DNA of 64,000 nucleotides, taken from NCBI GenBank assembly GCA_937902315.1, contig CALGUG010000014.1, forward strand, positions 62,001-126,000, given 5' to 3'. The DNA comes from an uncultured Chloroflexales bacterium (GTDB taxonomy: Bacteria > Chloroflexota > Chloroflexia > Chloroflexales > Chloroflexaceae). Each line of letters opens with the position of its first letter. The first letter of the stretch is position 1. Under the pieces are notes generated by a model, which was not told the DNA's origin, made no database searches, and worked only from the letters and a program-made list of their open reading frames with translations. Both the position numbers and the translations under genes were made by a program. Positions 42,442 through 50,881 of this stretch are shown piece by piece.

Positions 42442-42607
42442 ATACCAAATCTGGTTGATTACTTGTTATTTGGCCTTCGGCAGAGCGGAACTCAACAATC
42501 TTTGTTGTATAAGATCTCGCGCTGCAGCGCGAAATCTCATACAACGCTTTCCCAGTTTGTGTTCTTCTAGCGTTACAAGAAGGCTCGGCTTTGGACGGAT
42601 TTGGTAT
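42442..42607 (+). repeat. Family B element, copy B8 (full length)
   Basis: This 166-bp copy has both ends (ATACCAAATCTGGTTG, CGGATTTGGTAT), the hallmark GGCCTTCGGCAGAGCGGAAC, a central hairpin (TTGTATAAGATCTCGCGC against GCGCGAAATCTCATACAA, 42503-42544) and GTTTGTGTTCTTC. It is the best reference copy with B1. Confidence 0.8.
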
Positions 42608-42618
42608 AAGAAGAAATA

Positions 42619-42651
42619 GGGTATACAAGCGTCAAAATTGCTTGTATACCC
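42619..42651 (-). terminator. Terminator of the aldolase gene
   Basis: GGGTATACAAGC (42619-42630) pairs with GCTTGTATACCC (42640-42651), followed on the minus strand by TATTTCTTCTT. Confidence 0.7.
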
Positions 42652-42676
42652 GTGGATATGAGGCTTCTAGATATGG

Positions 42677-43576
42677 TTAAGCAGAAAGCAGCCCTGCTCG
42701 AACAAGAATATCGTCGAGGGTAGCTTTATCGCTATCGTTGAGCGGCAGGAGAGGCGAGCGGGGGAGACCGGCGGCGTATCCGAGGCGGGACATAGCGTGT
42801 TTGAGCCCAGCGACGCCGAAGCGGGCTGTAACAGCGGTGTTAACTTCGATCAGCTTCAACTGGAGGGCACGGGCGCCTGCTAGATCGCCGTCGTTGTAGA
42901 GTTTGTAGAGCTCGTAGAGCTGCGGGCCTGCGATATTGGCGAGCGCCATAACGCCGCCGACAGCACCAACCACCAGCGAGGCGAGCAAGAAACCAGCCGA
43001 GCCGGCCAAGAGCTGGAAGCCTTCGCGGGTGGTATGCGACATTAGACCGATCTTGGTGATATCGCCGCCACTATCTTTCAGACCGATGACATTGGGGTGT
43101 TGCGAGAGTTTGGCGACCGTGCTGGCGGGCAGATCGACACCAGTGTTTGCAGGCACACTATAGAGCAGCACCGGAATAGGCGAAGCGTCGGCGACTTGTT
43201 GATAGTAGGCCTCCAGAGCCTCAGGGGTCATTTTGGTTTTGAAATAGCCCGGAGTTACCACGATGGTGACATCGGCGCCTAGAGCCGCGACCTTCTCGGT
43301 TAGCTCTAGAGTGCCACGCGTCGATTCCATGCCCGAGCCAGCGATCAGCAGACGGTCTTTGGGGGTGAGCTGGCGAGCAAGTTTAACCACTTCGAGGCGC
43401 TCTTCAACACTGAGCGAAGTGAATTCGCCATTGGAACCGCCTAACACATAGCCAGCAAGCGGTTGCTTGTTGAGCTTTTCGAGGTTGGCAGCCAAGCCAT
43501 CGAAATCGACATCGCCATTGGCCTTAAAGGGTGTCGCAACCGGGGGAAAAACACCTGCAAGAGATGGATGAGTCAT
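42677..43576 (-). CDS. DapA/HOGA1-family aldolase (4-hydroxy-2-oxoglutarate aldolase-like)
   Basis: The product has 299 residues. It is a class I aldolase TIM barrel of the DHDPS/NAL superfamily: GVFPPVATPFKANGDVDFDG, GSNGEFTSLSVEERLEVV, VLLYSVPANTGVDLP (YSVPANTG holds the catalytic tyrosine) and the Schiff-base lysine in VIGLKDSGGDITKIG. AGSAGFLLASLVVGAVGGVMALANI follows. Several stretches fit vertebrate mitochondrial HOGA1 better than DapA, so cleavage of 4-hydroxy-2-oxoglutarate or a sugar-acid intermediate is more likely than lysine synthesis. The start at 43576 has GAGGAAGC. The frame extends 28 codons upstream. Confidence 0.8.
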   Translation of the reverse strand: MTHPSLAGVFPPVATPFKANGDVDFDGLAANLEKLNKQPLAGYVLGGSNGEFTSLSVEERLEVVKLARQLTPKDRLLIAGSGMESTRGTLELTEKVAALGADVTIVVTPGYFKTKMTPEALEAYYQQVADASPIPVLLYSVPANTGVDLPASTVAKLSQHPNVIGLKDSGGDITKIGLMSHTTREGFQLLAGSAGFLLASLVVGAVGGVMALANIAGPQLYELYKLYNDGDLAGARALQLKLIEVNTAVTARFGVAGLKHAMSRLGYAAGLPRSPLLPLNDSDKATLDDILVRAGLLSA

Positions 43577-43671
43577 AGCTTCCTCATATCTCGCATACGA
43601 GGCGGCACATCTGTCCAACGAGGGCAGGGCCTGCCAAGATGCCTTGATTTTGAAATACAACGGTCCTTGTA

Positions 43672-44634
43672 TTATACACGTTGTTGCAGAAGCGCCTCTC
43701 GTTGTGTTCTAGAGACAAGCTGCTCGAAGCGTTCGTTCAGCTCACCCGCCTCGTATTCGTAACTGTTGTGTTTGTAGAGCACCGCCGCCATGATCGGCAT
43801 AATCGGTGTAAGCACAAGCCCAGCTAGGCCTAAACTGGTGAAGAATATGAGTTGAGCGCTAGAGCGTTCGCCCATGTTGAGTGCTTCGATCGGATAGTAC
43901 AAAACCGAGCTTAGTCCGATCGTAACACTGAAAGCGAGCACAAGAATAAGGCAGCCTGCGACCATAAAGACTAATATGTTGCGTCCGAAATTGTGAAAGA
44001 AGATGGCGAAAGTGTGGTTGATGCGATCGCTGAAGCGGATCGGTGCATTGATCAAGCCCTGAAGGCTATAGATTAAGGCCAGAATAGTGCCCACACTTAC
44101 GATCAGTGAGAGTAACATAATCACTAAGAACAAGAAGCCGATCAGCATGCTTGCGATCAGCCCGAAGATCATTGAGCTGTCGTTATTGCTGTTAGTGAAG
44201 GAGAGCGCTGCGCCGAGAAAAACCGATAGAAAGATAAAGAATATGCTAACGGGTAGAAAGAGCAGTGAAGTTACGATATTGGCGATGAGGTAGTTGACGA
44301 TCGAAAAGAAACTCACGCCCAGCAGATGGAGAGGCGGAATGCTCAGCGCTTGCAGCAGCTGCGCTTGTTGTCGGTTGCTTGCTGACCAAGCAGCCCGCGA
44401 GATAGAGCAGATCGTATAGATGCCGAGCAGACCGATCAGCAACATGCCGGTTAAGACCCCCAATAGCGCCCAGACGCTGTTGGTGTCTGAAAAAAAGTGC
44501 ATGAGGCCGAGGAAGACCAAGATCGCAGGTACAACAAAAAGAGCCGCTAAGATCGTGAAGGTGACGAAGTGGCTGCGGTAGAGCTGAAAGCTTTCATCGA
44601 GGATTTGCAGCGAGTGCGACAACTGTGTACGCAT
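43672..44634 (-). CDS. Polytopic membrane protein, last gene of the DUF4129/DUF4350 cluster
   Basis: The product has 320 residues with about six hydrophobic segments, e.g. FTILAALFVVPAILVFLGLM, ALLGVLTGMLLIGLLGIYTI, MIFGLIASMLIGFLFLVIMLLSLIVSVGTILALI (in parts) and ILVFMVAGCLILVLAFSVTIG. The start SHSLQILDESFQLYRSHFVTF recalls the membrane domain found in glycerophosphodiester phosphodiesterases (DUF7544/GPDPase membrane type) without the enzyme domain. Two related proteins are encoded at 46767 and 47856. It starts 17 bases after the DUF4350 stop. Function unknown. Confidence 0.6.
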   Translation of the reverse strand: MRTQLSHSLQILDESFQLYRSHFVTFTILAALFVVPAILVFLGLMHFFSDTNSVWALLGVLTGMLLIGLLGIYTICSISRAAWSASNRQQAQLLQALSIPPLHLLGVSFFSIVNYLIANIVTSLLFLPVSIFFIFLSVFLGAALSFTNSNNDSSMIFGLIASMLIGFLFLVIMLLSLIVSVGTILALIYSLQGLINAPIRFSDRINHTFAIFFHNFGRNILVFMVAGCLILVLAFSVTIGLSSVLYYPIEALNMGERSSAQLIFFTSLGLAGLVLTPIMPIMAAVLYKHNSYEYEAGELNERFEQLVSRTQREALLQQRV

Positions 44635-44651
44635 AGCGGCGAAGGAACTTT

Positions 44652-45809
44652 CTATTCTGCTTCAAGCAAACGATCTGCCTGTTTAATTACTTCGAGCAGC
44701 TCTTTTTCGCTCAGCTCTTTATGCTGTAGTTTGGCCAGTATCTGTGCGATCTGATCACGATCGGGCAGGTTATGGCGTTCGAGTTCGAGCAGAAATTGGC
44801 TGTCGTCGATCTTCGGGTTGATGCCGAACGGACGGGCGATGCGACGTTTGAAAGTGTTGTAGAAGTGTCGGCTGATGTAGCTCTGTTTGCCGCCTCGCTG
44901 GAACAACTCGGCCATACTCTCGACATACTCACTGCTGCTGCGTTGGGCTAGCTCCTCTTTGAGCGGAATCGGCTTACCGAAGCGGCGTCCTGTCCAGATC
45001 AAAAAGATTAGAATGCTGACGAAGGCGAAGATCAACCCTTTGCCCCACGACTGCTGGAGCAAAAAGTTGCGTAGCGACGGTGTTTGCACATAGCCATGGT
45101 GGTATTCGTCGAAGAGCACGCGGCCGTAGTCGGGAATGCGCTGCAAAAGGTTGAGAACGAAGCGGGCATTCTCTTCCACCCCAAGCCCGTTATTGCTGAA
45201 GGGGTAGACACTGCTTACGACGTACACGTAGCCGAAATCGTAAGGAAAACCGATCATAATCGGGTCTTGTGGGCTGCCGAGCAACTGGGCGTATTCGCTA
45301 TGCTCGATCTCTAAGCGGCGGGTGGTGCGCACTTCGACTTCTTGAACGGGCGGTAGATCGAAGAAGGGTTGGTTGACGGGCGCTCGTTCGATCTCGATCT
45401 GGTTTGTGCTCGGCCCCGAGGTTGTGATCTCGAACTCTTCGAGTAGCTGGTCGATCGGACTGCTGGTTAGTGGGCTGCTATTACTGGCGGTCAACACTAA
45501 AATACCGCCGTTGCTGACCCACTCGAGCAGCTGCTCGATCTCGTCGAGGCTGAAGGACGCGCTTGGGTCGAAGATAAACAAGGCCATATCGTCGCTATCA
45601 AGCTCAAAAGCGCGATATTCGAGCCGTTCGACATCGTAGCCCAGCTCCTGCATCCACAACAGCAGAGCTTGGGTGCCATAGGGGTTAGTAGAATGGCTGG
45701 TAGGGATGCGCGATAGAGCGCCATCGCCATCGTTCGGCAGTAAGCTGATTAGGATAAACATCAGCACGAAGAGGCCCACTAGGATGAATATGTCACGACG
45801 CTGTTTCAT
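44652..45809 (-). CDS. DUF4350-domain membrane protein
   Basis: The product has 385 residues. An N-terminal membrane segment (IFILVGLFVLMFILISLL) is followed by the extracytoplasmic DUF4350 fold resembling class-I glutamine-amidotransferase-like domains (NPYGTQALLLWMQELGYDVERL, LEWVSNGGILVLTASNS, GRVLFDEYHHGY), a second segment (LIFAFVSILIFLIWTGRRFG) and a cytoplasmic tail. DUF4350 genes often stand beside DUF4129, MoxR and DUF58 genes in envelope-related clusters. Its ATG overlaps the DUF4129 stop as ATGA. Confidence 0.8.
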   Translation of the reverse strand: MKQRRDIFILVGLFVLMFILISLLPNDGDGALSRIPTSHSTNPYGTQALLLWMQELGYDVERLEYRAFELDSDDMALFIFDPSASFSLDEIEQLLEWVSNGGILVLTASNSSPLTSSPIDQLLEEFEITTSGPSTNQIEIERAPVNQPFFDLPPVQEVEVRTTRRLEIEHSEYAQLLGSPQDPIMIGFPYDFGYVYVVSSVYPFSNNGLGVEENARFVLNLLQRIPDYGRVLFDEYHHGYVQTPSLRNFLLQQSWGKGLIFAFVSILIFLIWTGRRFGKPIPLKEELAQRSSSEYVESMAELFQRGGKQSYISRHFYNTFKRRIARPFGINPKIDDSQFLLELERHNLPDRDQIAQILAKLQHKELSEKELLEVIKQADRLLEAE

Positions 45810-46750
45810 GAACGAAGGGCCTCCACTTGCTTGCGATACTCTTCGAAGCTCTGATCGTCGATCTCGAGCGCGCCGTACCAGACCCGATCGAAGGTATCGA
45901 TGATGGGGATCAGGCGCTTGCGTAGCTCGTTATTACCTTGTAGACGGCTCAGATATTCGTAGTTTGTGAGCGTGCGGTCATAGTTGATCAGGCCTCGTTC
46001 GTGCAGATGCAACAGGGCGGCAAGGTACATATAGCGCACAGCAGTGCGGTAGTCGCCGCTTTGGGCCGAGAGGCTCGCCTGACTTTTAGCCTCAACCGAG
46101 CTTGTGATCTGCTCTTCATGTTCCTGTTTGAGCTTGCTTTCGCGCACGACCTCACGGCGCACATGCGAAGCGACATAGAAGATCAGCGCCACGAGAATAA
46201 GCACGATCAAGATGGCAACAATCCAGACAACCGCATTGCCAACCATAGCGAGCGGGGCGCTCGTTCTAGGTGAAGGATCGGGCAGATTGATTCGCTCAAG
46301 CTGTTGCCATAGCCAAGTGAGCAGGCGTTCAAACCAGCTCGGTTCCTTTGGCTCTTGTGGCGGCGCTATGCGAGCCAGAATCGTCTCTAGATCCTCTAGT
46401 GCGCTGGCTGAAACGGGTGTGAGTGGTTGGTCGAGGATATCGATCAGAGCGCCAAGGCGCAGACTGATCATTTCGAGATCGGGTTCTTCGGCTTGTAGGG
46501 CCGTGCGGAGCCAGCTGTTATCGAGCGGGATCTGCTCACCTTCGACCTGCAGAGCACTGCTTGTGTAGAGGCGCGGGGCTACTTCGCGCAGGCCGAGCAG
46601 GTCATTACGTTGGGCAGCGCTATAGGCTTCCCGTAGCCAAGCCAGATAAGTTTCGCGGTCGGGGATGCTTTGGGCTTGTGCAGTATGGATCGGCCAAAAC
46701 AACAGCGTTGCTACAAGCAGTATGAGCGCATAGCGAAAGCGAGATGCCAT
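45806..46750 (-). CDS. DUF4129-domain membrane protein
   Basis: About 314 residues. A signal peptide (FRYALILLVATLLFWPIHTAQA) is followed by an extracytoplasmic region, a membrane segment (VGNAVVWIVAILIVLILVALIFYV) and the cytoplasmic DUF4129 domain (SAQSGDYRTAVRYMYLAALLHLHERGLI, TNYEYLSRL, FDRVWYGALEIDDQSFEEY). The conserved YxRVWYG-like element is clear. The start at 46750 (MASRFRYA) fits the signal peptide; the frame extends 29 codons upstream into the previous gene. It is coupled to DUF4350 by an ATGA overlap. Confidence 0.8.
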   Translation of the reverse strand: MASRFRYALILLVATLLFWPIHTAQAQSIPDRETYLAWLREAYSAAQRNDLLGLREVAPRLYTSSALQVEGEQIPLDNSWLRTALQAEEPDLEMISLRLGALIDILDQPLTPVSASALEDLETILARIAPPQEPKEPSWFERLLTWLWQQLERINLPDPSPRTSAPLAMVGNAVVWIVAILIVLILVALIFYVASHVRREVVRESKLKQEHEEQITSSVEAKSQASLSAQSGDYRTAVRYMYLAALLHLHERGLINYDRTLTNYEYLSRLQGNNELRKRLIPIIDTFDRVWYGALEIDDQSFEEYRKQVEALRS

Positions 46751-46766
46751 AGGTATCCTAACAGGC

Positions 46767-47675
46767 TTATTCGAAACGGCTTGCTTGGCCTTCTTGGCGT
46801 TTGCGAAGCTCGAAATAGAGCATAATGTAGGCTGCAAGCTGAAAGGGTGCCAGCACGATCAGGCTGAGATGATAGAGCACACGATCTATGATATGGGAGA
46901 CTTGGTTATTCTGCAACGCCTCTTGAGCGATAAGGTGAACCACAAACGAAAGACTAGTTGTGGCGATGCTGCTCGCGATCAGAATCAGCATCCAGATCAG
47001 CGTTGCACTGCCTAAGACCCGCCAGAGGGCGCTGCCGGTCAACTGCCAACTACGTCGCAAGCTATTGAATATGCCGACCTGTTCAACTACGATTACTTCG
47101 GGAAAGAAGAGCAGGCGCAAGAGCAGCATGAGGCTCACAGCCAGACAGATCAGACAGAGGCCGCCTACGAGGAGCAGCCAGAGCAGCGATTGCTGCGGAG
47201 TGCTCCAATAGTTGGGATAGATTTGGCTAAAAGCGCTGTGGGCGCCGCGAACCAGCGCGGTAGAGATCCCCATTAAGCCGAAACCGAACAAGACAGCGCA
47301 GACACCGGCAGCGAGGCATCTCGCCCAACTGCGCCCATCAAGCACAATCAGTTGGCGAAGCTGTGGGCGGGGCAGCCGTTGGTTCAAGACCAAGATATGG
47401 GTCAAGAGTGCAGCGCTGAGTTGCCCTGTGAACATAAAGTGTAGCAGCGCGATCCCTAAGCCGCTGAGCATCCAGATAACGATATGCTCGAGCGAAATGC
47501 TGTTTGTTGCTTGTGGCGCTAAAGATGGTGCCAGTTGTGCAACAATAAGATTGAGCAGGCTGCCGAAGCTACTAACCGGAAGTTTGGTAGCCCTGAGAAG
47601 TTCCAACACGATAATCGGACTGTGAAGCAGCGCAATCAGTACGACGAGAGCAATAACGTAGCGCTTGTAGAGCAT
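46767..47675 (-). CDS. Polytopic membrane protein of the same cluster
   Basis: The product has 302 residues with about six hydrophobic segments (YVIALVVLIALLHSPIIVLEL, IWMLSGLGIALLHFMFTGQL, LLWLLLVGGLCLICLAVSLMLLLRLLFFP and others). The motif EVIVVEQVGIFNSLRRSWQLTGSALWRVLGS resembles the segment ICIERTNAIDALTRSWRLVKGSYWRVVGY in the neighbouring gene at 47856, so both share the DUF7544/GPDPase-membrane-like pattern. Function unknown. It ends 16 bases before the DUF4129 start. Confidence 0.6.
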   Translation of the reverse strand: MLYKRYVIALVVLIALLHSPIIVLELLRATKLPVSSFGSLLNLIVAQLAPSLAPQATNSISLEHIVIWMLSGLGIALLHFMFTGQLSAALLTHILVLNQRLPRPQLRQLIVLDGRSWARCLAAGVCAVLFGFGLMGISTALVRGAHSAFSQIYPNYWSTPQQSLLWLLLVGGLCLICLAVSLMLLLRLLFFPEVIVVEQVGIFNSLRRSWQLTGSALWRVLGSATLIWMLILIASSIATTSLSFVVHLIAQEALQNNQVSHIIDRVLYHLSLIVLAPFQLAAYIMLYFELRKRQEGQASRFE

Positions 47676-47790
47676 AAATATTTGCTCAAAAACATCGTTT
47701 ACGATCAGTGGCGATCGTTCCTGATTGGGCGTATCGATGCCGGCCTCCTTGGATAAGAATGCTTCTCGTTGAGCGAAGATGGATGGCGAT

Positions 47791-47831
47791 AGGGTGTGTG
47801 GAAGTTAGTATGAAGGCTTGGCACACACCCT
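47791..47831 (-). terminator. Hairpin between the first two cluster genes
   Basis: AGGGTGTGTG (47791-47800) pairs with CACACACCCT (47822-47831), with a 21-nt loop, in the gap after the gene at 47856. It may split or adjust the operon. Confidence 0.5.
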
Positions 47832-47855
47832 CGGCCTACAGAACGAACAGGCTAT

Positions 47856-48815
47856 TTAGGCTTGGGTTGCGTTGCGGAGATTCAGTTCCATATCGAAACC
47901 TTCTTTGCGAACACGTAGATCGGTGTAGAGCAGCGTACAGGCGATTACGTTGATCGGAACATAGAAGAGCTGACCGATCGTTGTGGCAAAGAGTGTCAGT
48001 GGTTGTAGCCAAGGGTTTGTCGGATCTAAGAGCAGATATCCGGCGGCGATGATTAGAATGGTGGGGATGTAGAGCAGAAGCCCGCCAAGGATCGCGACTA
48101 CAATTAGATAACCGACTACCCGCCAATAGGACCCTTTAACAAGCCTCCAACTGCGTGTGAGGGCATCGATCGCATTGGTGCGCTCGATACAGATCACCGG
48201 AAGATAGAGCATAAAGGGCAAAAATAAAAGAGTGACGCCTAGCGTGAGAATGATCAATACTATAGCGGCGATCAGAAAGATACCAAGCATTTCACTAGGG
48301 GAGCTACCGAAGGATGTTCCCGCTGTGCCCAGCGAAGCGAAGAGCACGAAGAAGAATACACATGTGAAAGGCGCAATCACAATCACTGTGGCGACCGAAA
48401 TCAACAGCGTCGTCAGGGCGAGCTGAAGTACGTTGCTTAAACCAAGTTTAAGGGCTTGTTTAAGCCCAATGGTACGGTCGAGCAGATCGTGCATGCTGAT
48501 ATGCACAATACTGCCTTGCAGCAGCGGAAGGGTAAAAAACATCCTCACAAAGGAGATCAGATAGGAAAAGAGCGACGCACCTAACATACCGAACATCAAT
48601 CTTGACGGAGAGCTGCTAGGATCGAGGATCATTTGAGAGGTTGTGAAGCTGGTGACGATCGATAAAATGAGTTGGAGCAGCAAAAGCGGCACGTCAATTG
48701 TGAGCGTGGCGCTCATGATGGTGGTGAATTTGTTGCGAAAGATGCGGAAGAGCTCGTCGAGAAGATCGCGTAGGTTGAGTTGACGTATACGGCTGGGTGT
48801 GTGGCTCATTTCCAT
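47856..48815 (-). CDS. Polytopic membrane protein, first gene of the cluster
   Basis: The product has 319 residues with about six hydrophobic segments. The start RQLNLRDLLDELFRIFRNKFTTIMSATLTIDVPLLLLQLIL and the inner NAIDALTRSWRLVKGSYWRVVGYLIVVAILGG match the glycerophosphoryl-diester-phosphodiesterase membrane-domain pattern without a catalytic domain. Its partner at 46767 follows after a 180-bp gap with a hairpin. Probably an integral membrane component acting with the DUF4129 and DUF4350 proteins. Confidence 0.6.
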   Translation of the reverse strand: MEMSHTPSRIRQLNLRDLLDELFRIFRNKFTTIMSATLTIDVPLLLLQLILSIVTSFTTSQMILDPSSSPSRLMFGMLGASLFSYLISFVRMFFTLPLLQGSIVHISMHDLLDRTIGLKQALKLGLSNVLQLALTTLLISVATVIVIAPFTCVFFFVLFASLGTAGTSFGSSPSEMLGIFLIAAIVLIILTLGVTLLFLPFMLYLPVICIERTNAIDALTRSWRLVKGSYWRVVGYLIVVAILGGLLLYIPTILIIAAGYLLLDPTNPWLQPLTLFATTIGQLFYVPINVIACTLLYTDLRVRKEGFDMELNLRNATQA

Positions 48816-49060
48816 GCTATGTTGTCCTCAATGCTATCGTCTAGGCGTTCCGTTGCTTTCTAGTGCTATTGTAGCATAATAGACTTGAAATAGTTCTTAC
48901 AAAAGCCCTTTGTTATTGCTACAGATTGTCTATAGAACGCTCGCTCGCGACTCCCGATTTGGAAGCGCTTTTCGTTTAGGATACAATTTCTCTCACTTGT
49001 GCAGAATATGGAACGAAAGGCGGAGTTGAATCGTATTGTGATTAAGATCTGAGTCAAGTC

Positions 49061-49227
49061 ATACGAAATCCGGTTGAATTATCGGCTATGGGGAGGCCTT
49101 TCGGCACGCAGCTACAAGCCTGGTTTGTTGGGCGGGATGTTGGTAGCCGTAGGCGGACGCGCCAAGGACCTTCTTTTGGGGCAAAACCTAGCCGCAGTAA
49201 TCTGAAAAAGACAAGCGGATTTGCTAT
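49061..49227 (-). repeat. Family A element, copy A10 (full length, 167 bp)
   Basis: Ends ATACGAAATCCGGTTG and CAAGCGGATTTGCTAT, the reversed core GATGTTGGTAGCCGTAGGCG (49137-49156) and CTTCTTTTGGGGC. The rest of the 620-bp gap (48816-49438) shows no gene. Confidence 0.8.
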
Positions 49228-49438
49228 GATTAGCCTTGATATGTAGCGGGAAATAGCTTTTAAGACCGAGGAGTGGCTCTAAGAGAGTATGCTACAATCG
49301 ACAGTACAAACAAGAAAATATCTGTTGTTTATCGTTCTGTAGTGTAAATGTAAATGAGGAGATAGCTACTTTGAGTTATATGCGAGAACAACGTTGCTCC
49401 TGCGGTTGCAGCGAGTTCTGTTCCAAAGGAGTTCGGGA

Positions 49439-50299
49439 GTGACCTATACGTTAATGCATATCTCCGACCTGCATGCAGGTCGTCCATTTCGAGTCGATGT
49501 GGCTGAACAGCTTGCTGCTGAAGCGCATGCCCTCGCGCCAGATCTATTGGTGGTATCTGGTGACTTTGTTCAGCGTGCCGATATCGGTGCTCAGTGGGCG
49601 GTGATCACTCGCTATTTGCGCATGTTGCCAGAGCCACGTTTGGTGGTACCGGGCAATCACGATGTACCGCTGTTTAATGTTTTTAATCGCGTTTTTCGAC
49701 CGTATGTCGCCTATAAACGCCATATCTCCGAGAATCTGAACCCGGTCTTTGAGCTGCCCGGCCTGATGGTGGTCGGCGGCTGTACGGCTCACGGTTTGAC
49801 CCAAGATGGCGGTCGTTTAAGTAAAGATCAGCTCGCCAAGATGGAAGCGGCCTTTCGACGCGCCCCAGCAGGTACCTGCAAGGTCGCTGTGCTGCACCAT
49901 CATATCGTGCCACCCCCCGGCAGTGAGAAGCGCAGCAAGATCGCTAACGCCAAAGAGGCGGCTGAGATGTTAGACCGTTGTGGGGTCGAATTGATGCTCT
50001 GTGGACATATCCATGTTTCGTATGTGGGAACCACCTTGGATGTGATGCCCGGACTTAGCCAAGGGACGATCATTTGTCAAAGTGGCACCTCGACATCGCG
50101 GCGCGGCAAATCGCGCGAACACGGCAAAAATTCCTACAATGTGATCGAAATCGATGACAACGCGATACGTATCGGGCAACATCTCTATATGGAAGAGACG
50201 CGCCGTTTCGAGACTGTCGCCGAACATGTCTTTCCTCGGCGTTCAAATGGCGTCTATACCCTACCTCGACGCGAACGTATTCTAGATTCTAGCCAGTAG
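49439..50299 (+). CDS. Calcineurin-like metallophosphoesterase
   Basis: The product has 286 residues. All dimetal motifs are present: D-x-H (HISDLHAG), GD (VVSGDFVQ), GNHD (VPGNHDVP), the histidine in VAVLHHHIV and GHxH (CGHIHVS). The order fits 3',5'-cyclic-AMP phosphodiesterase (CpdA)-like or DNA-repair-type members, and the substrate is open. I choose GTG 49439 because AAAGGAG lies 7 bases upstream. The frame runs 15 codons further to a TTG without such a site. Confidence 0.85.
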   Translation: MTYTLMHISDLHAGRPFRVDVAEQLAAEAHALAPDLLVVSGDFVQRADIGAQWAVITRYLRMLPEPRLVVPGNHDVPLFNVFNRVFRPYVAYKRHISENLNPVFELPGLMVVGGCTAHGLTQDGGRLSKDQLAKMEAAFRRAPAGTCKVAVLHHHIVPPPGSEKRSKIANAKEAAEMLDRCGVELMLCGHIHVSYVGTTLDVMPGLSQGTIICQSGTSTSRRGKSREHGKNSYNVIEIDDNAIRIGQHLYMEETRRFETVAEHVFPRRSNGVYTLPRRERILDSSQ

Positions 50300-50382
50300 T
50301 GGTGTTTCGTCTTAGAGAAGCGTTTCAAGCTCTCGGTTTTCTATAGGCGTATTTGTATTGTTATGTCCAGATTGGAGCAGGT

Positions 50383-50868
50383 ATGAGCCATATGGCTACA
50401 GTGCGGCAACTATCTTTTGCGACGAGTATGGTACGGCAGTGGCTGATCATCGGATTGGTGCTAGCTATCGGCATGGTGTTGGCGGCCTGCTCTGGCAAGC
50501 CGAGCGAAGCCGATAACGAAGCTGCGATTCAAGTCGCCAAGGATTTTGTTGCGGCCGTTGAAAAGCGAGATCCGAGTGCGATGTTGGCCTTGATCGAGCC
50601 GACAGATTGGCGTCGCGAAATCGCACCGGAGCTGCGTTCTTATATGGGGTATGTCCAAAGCATAACGTTCCAAAATCCTGAATATAGCTTGATCGATAAT
50701 ACGGGTGAGCTTGCCCATGTGCGTTTAGTCTCCTCGATGGAATATGCACTTGAAGGTACCGGGACAGCCAAACAAGATGTCGATCTCACCTTTGAACTTG
50801 TTAAGCTGGATGGAACGTGGTATCTACGTACCTTCACGCTACCACCAGCGAATCCGCCAACCAATTAA
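50383..50868 (+). CDS. Lipoprotein with SnoaL/DUF4878-like domain
   Basis: The product has 161 residues. The signal peptide ends in the lipobox LAACSGKPS, so the protein should be anchored outside the membrane. The following AAIQVAKDFVAAVEKRDPSAMLALIEP and KLDGTWYLRTFTLP form the NTF2-like pattern of DUF4878-type lipoproteins. I prefer ATG 50383 (GGAGCAGG upstream). Its stop is 13 bases before the protease-FHA gene, so both are probably co-transcribed. Confidence 0.75.
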   Translation: MSHMATVRQLSFATSMVRQWLIIGLVLAIGMVLAACSGKPSEADNEAAIQVAKDFVAAVEKRDPSAMLALIEPTDWRREIAPELRSYMGYVQSITFQNPEYSLIDNTGELAHVRLVSSMEYALEGTGTAKQDVDLTFELVKLDGTWYLRTFTLPPANPPTN

Positions 50869-50881
50869 GTGAGATAGAGTC

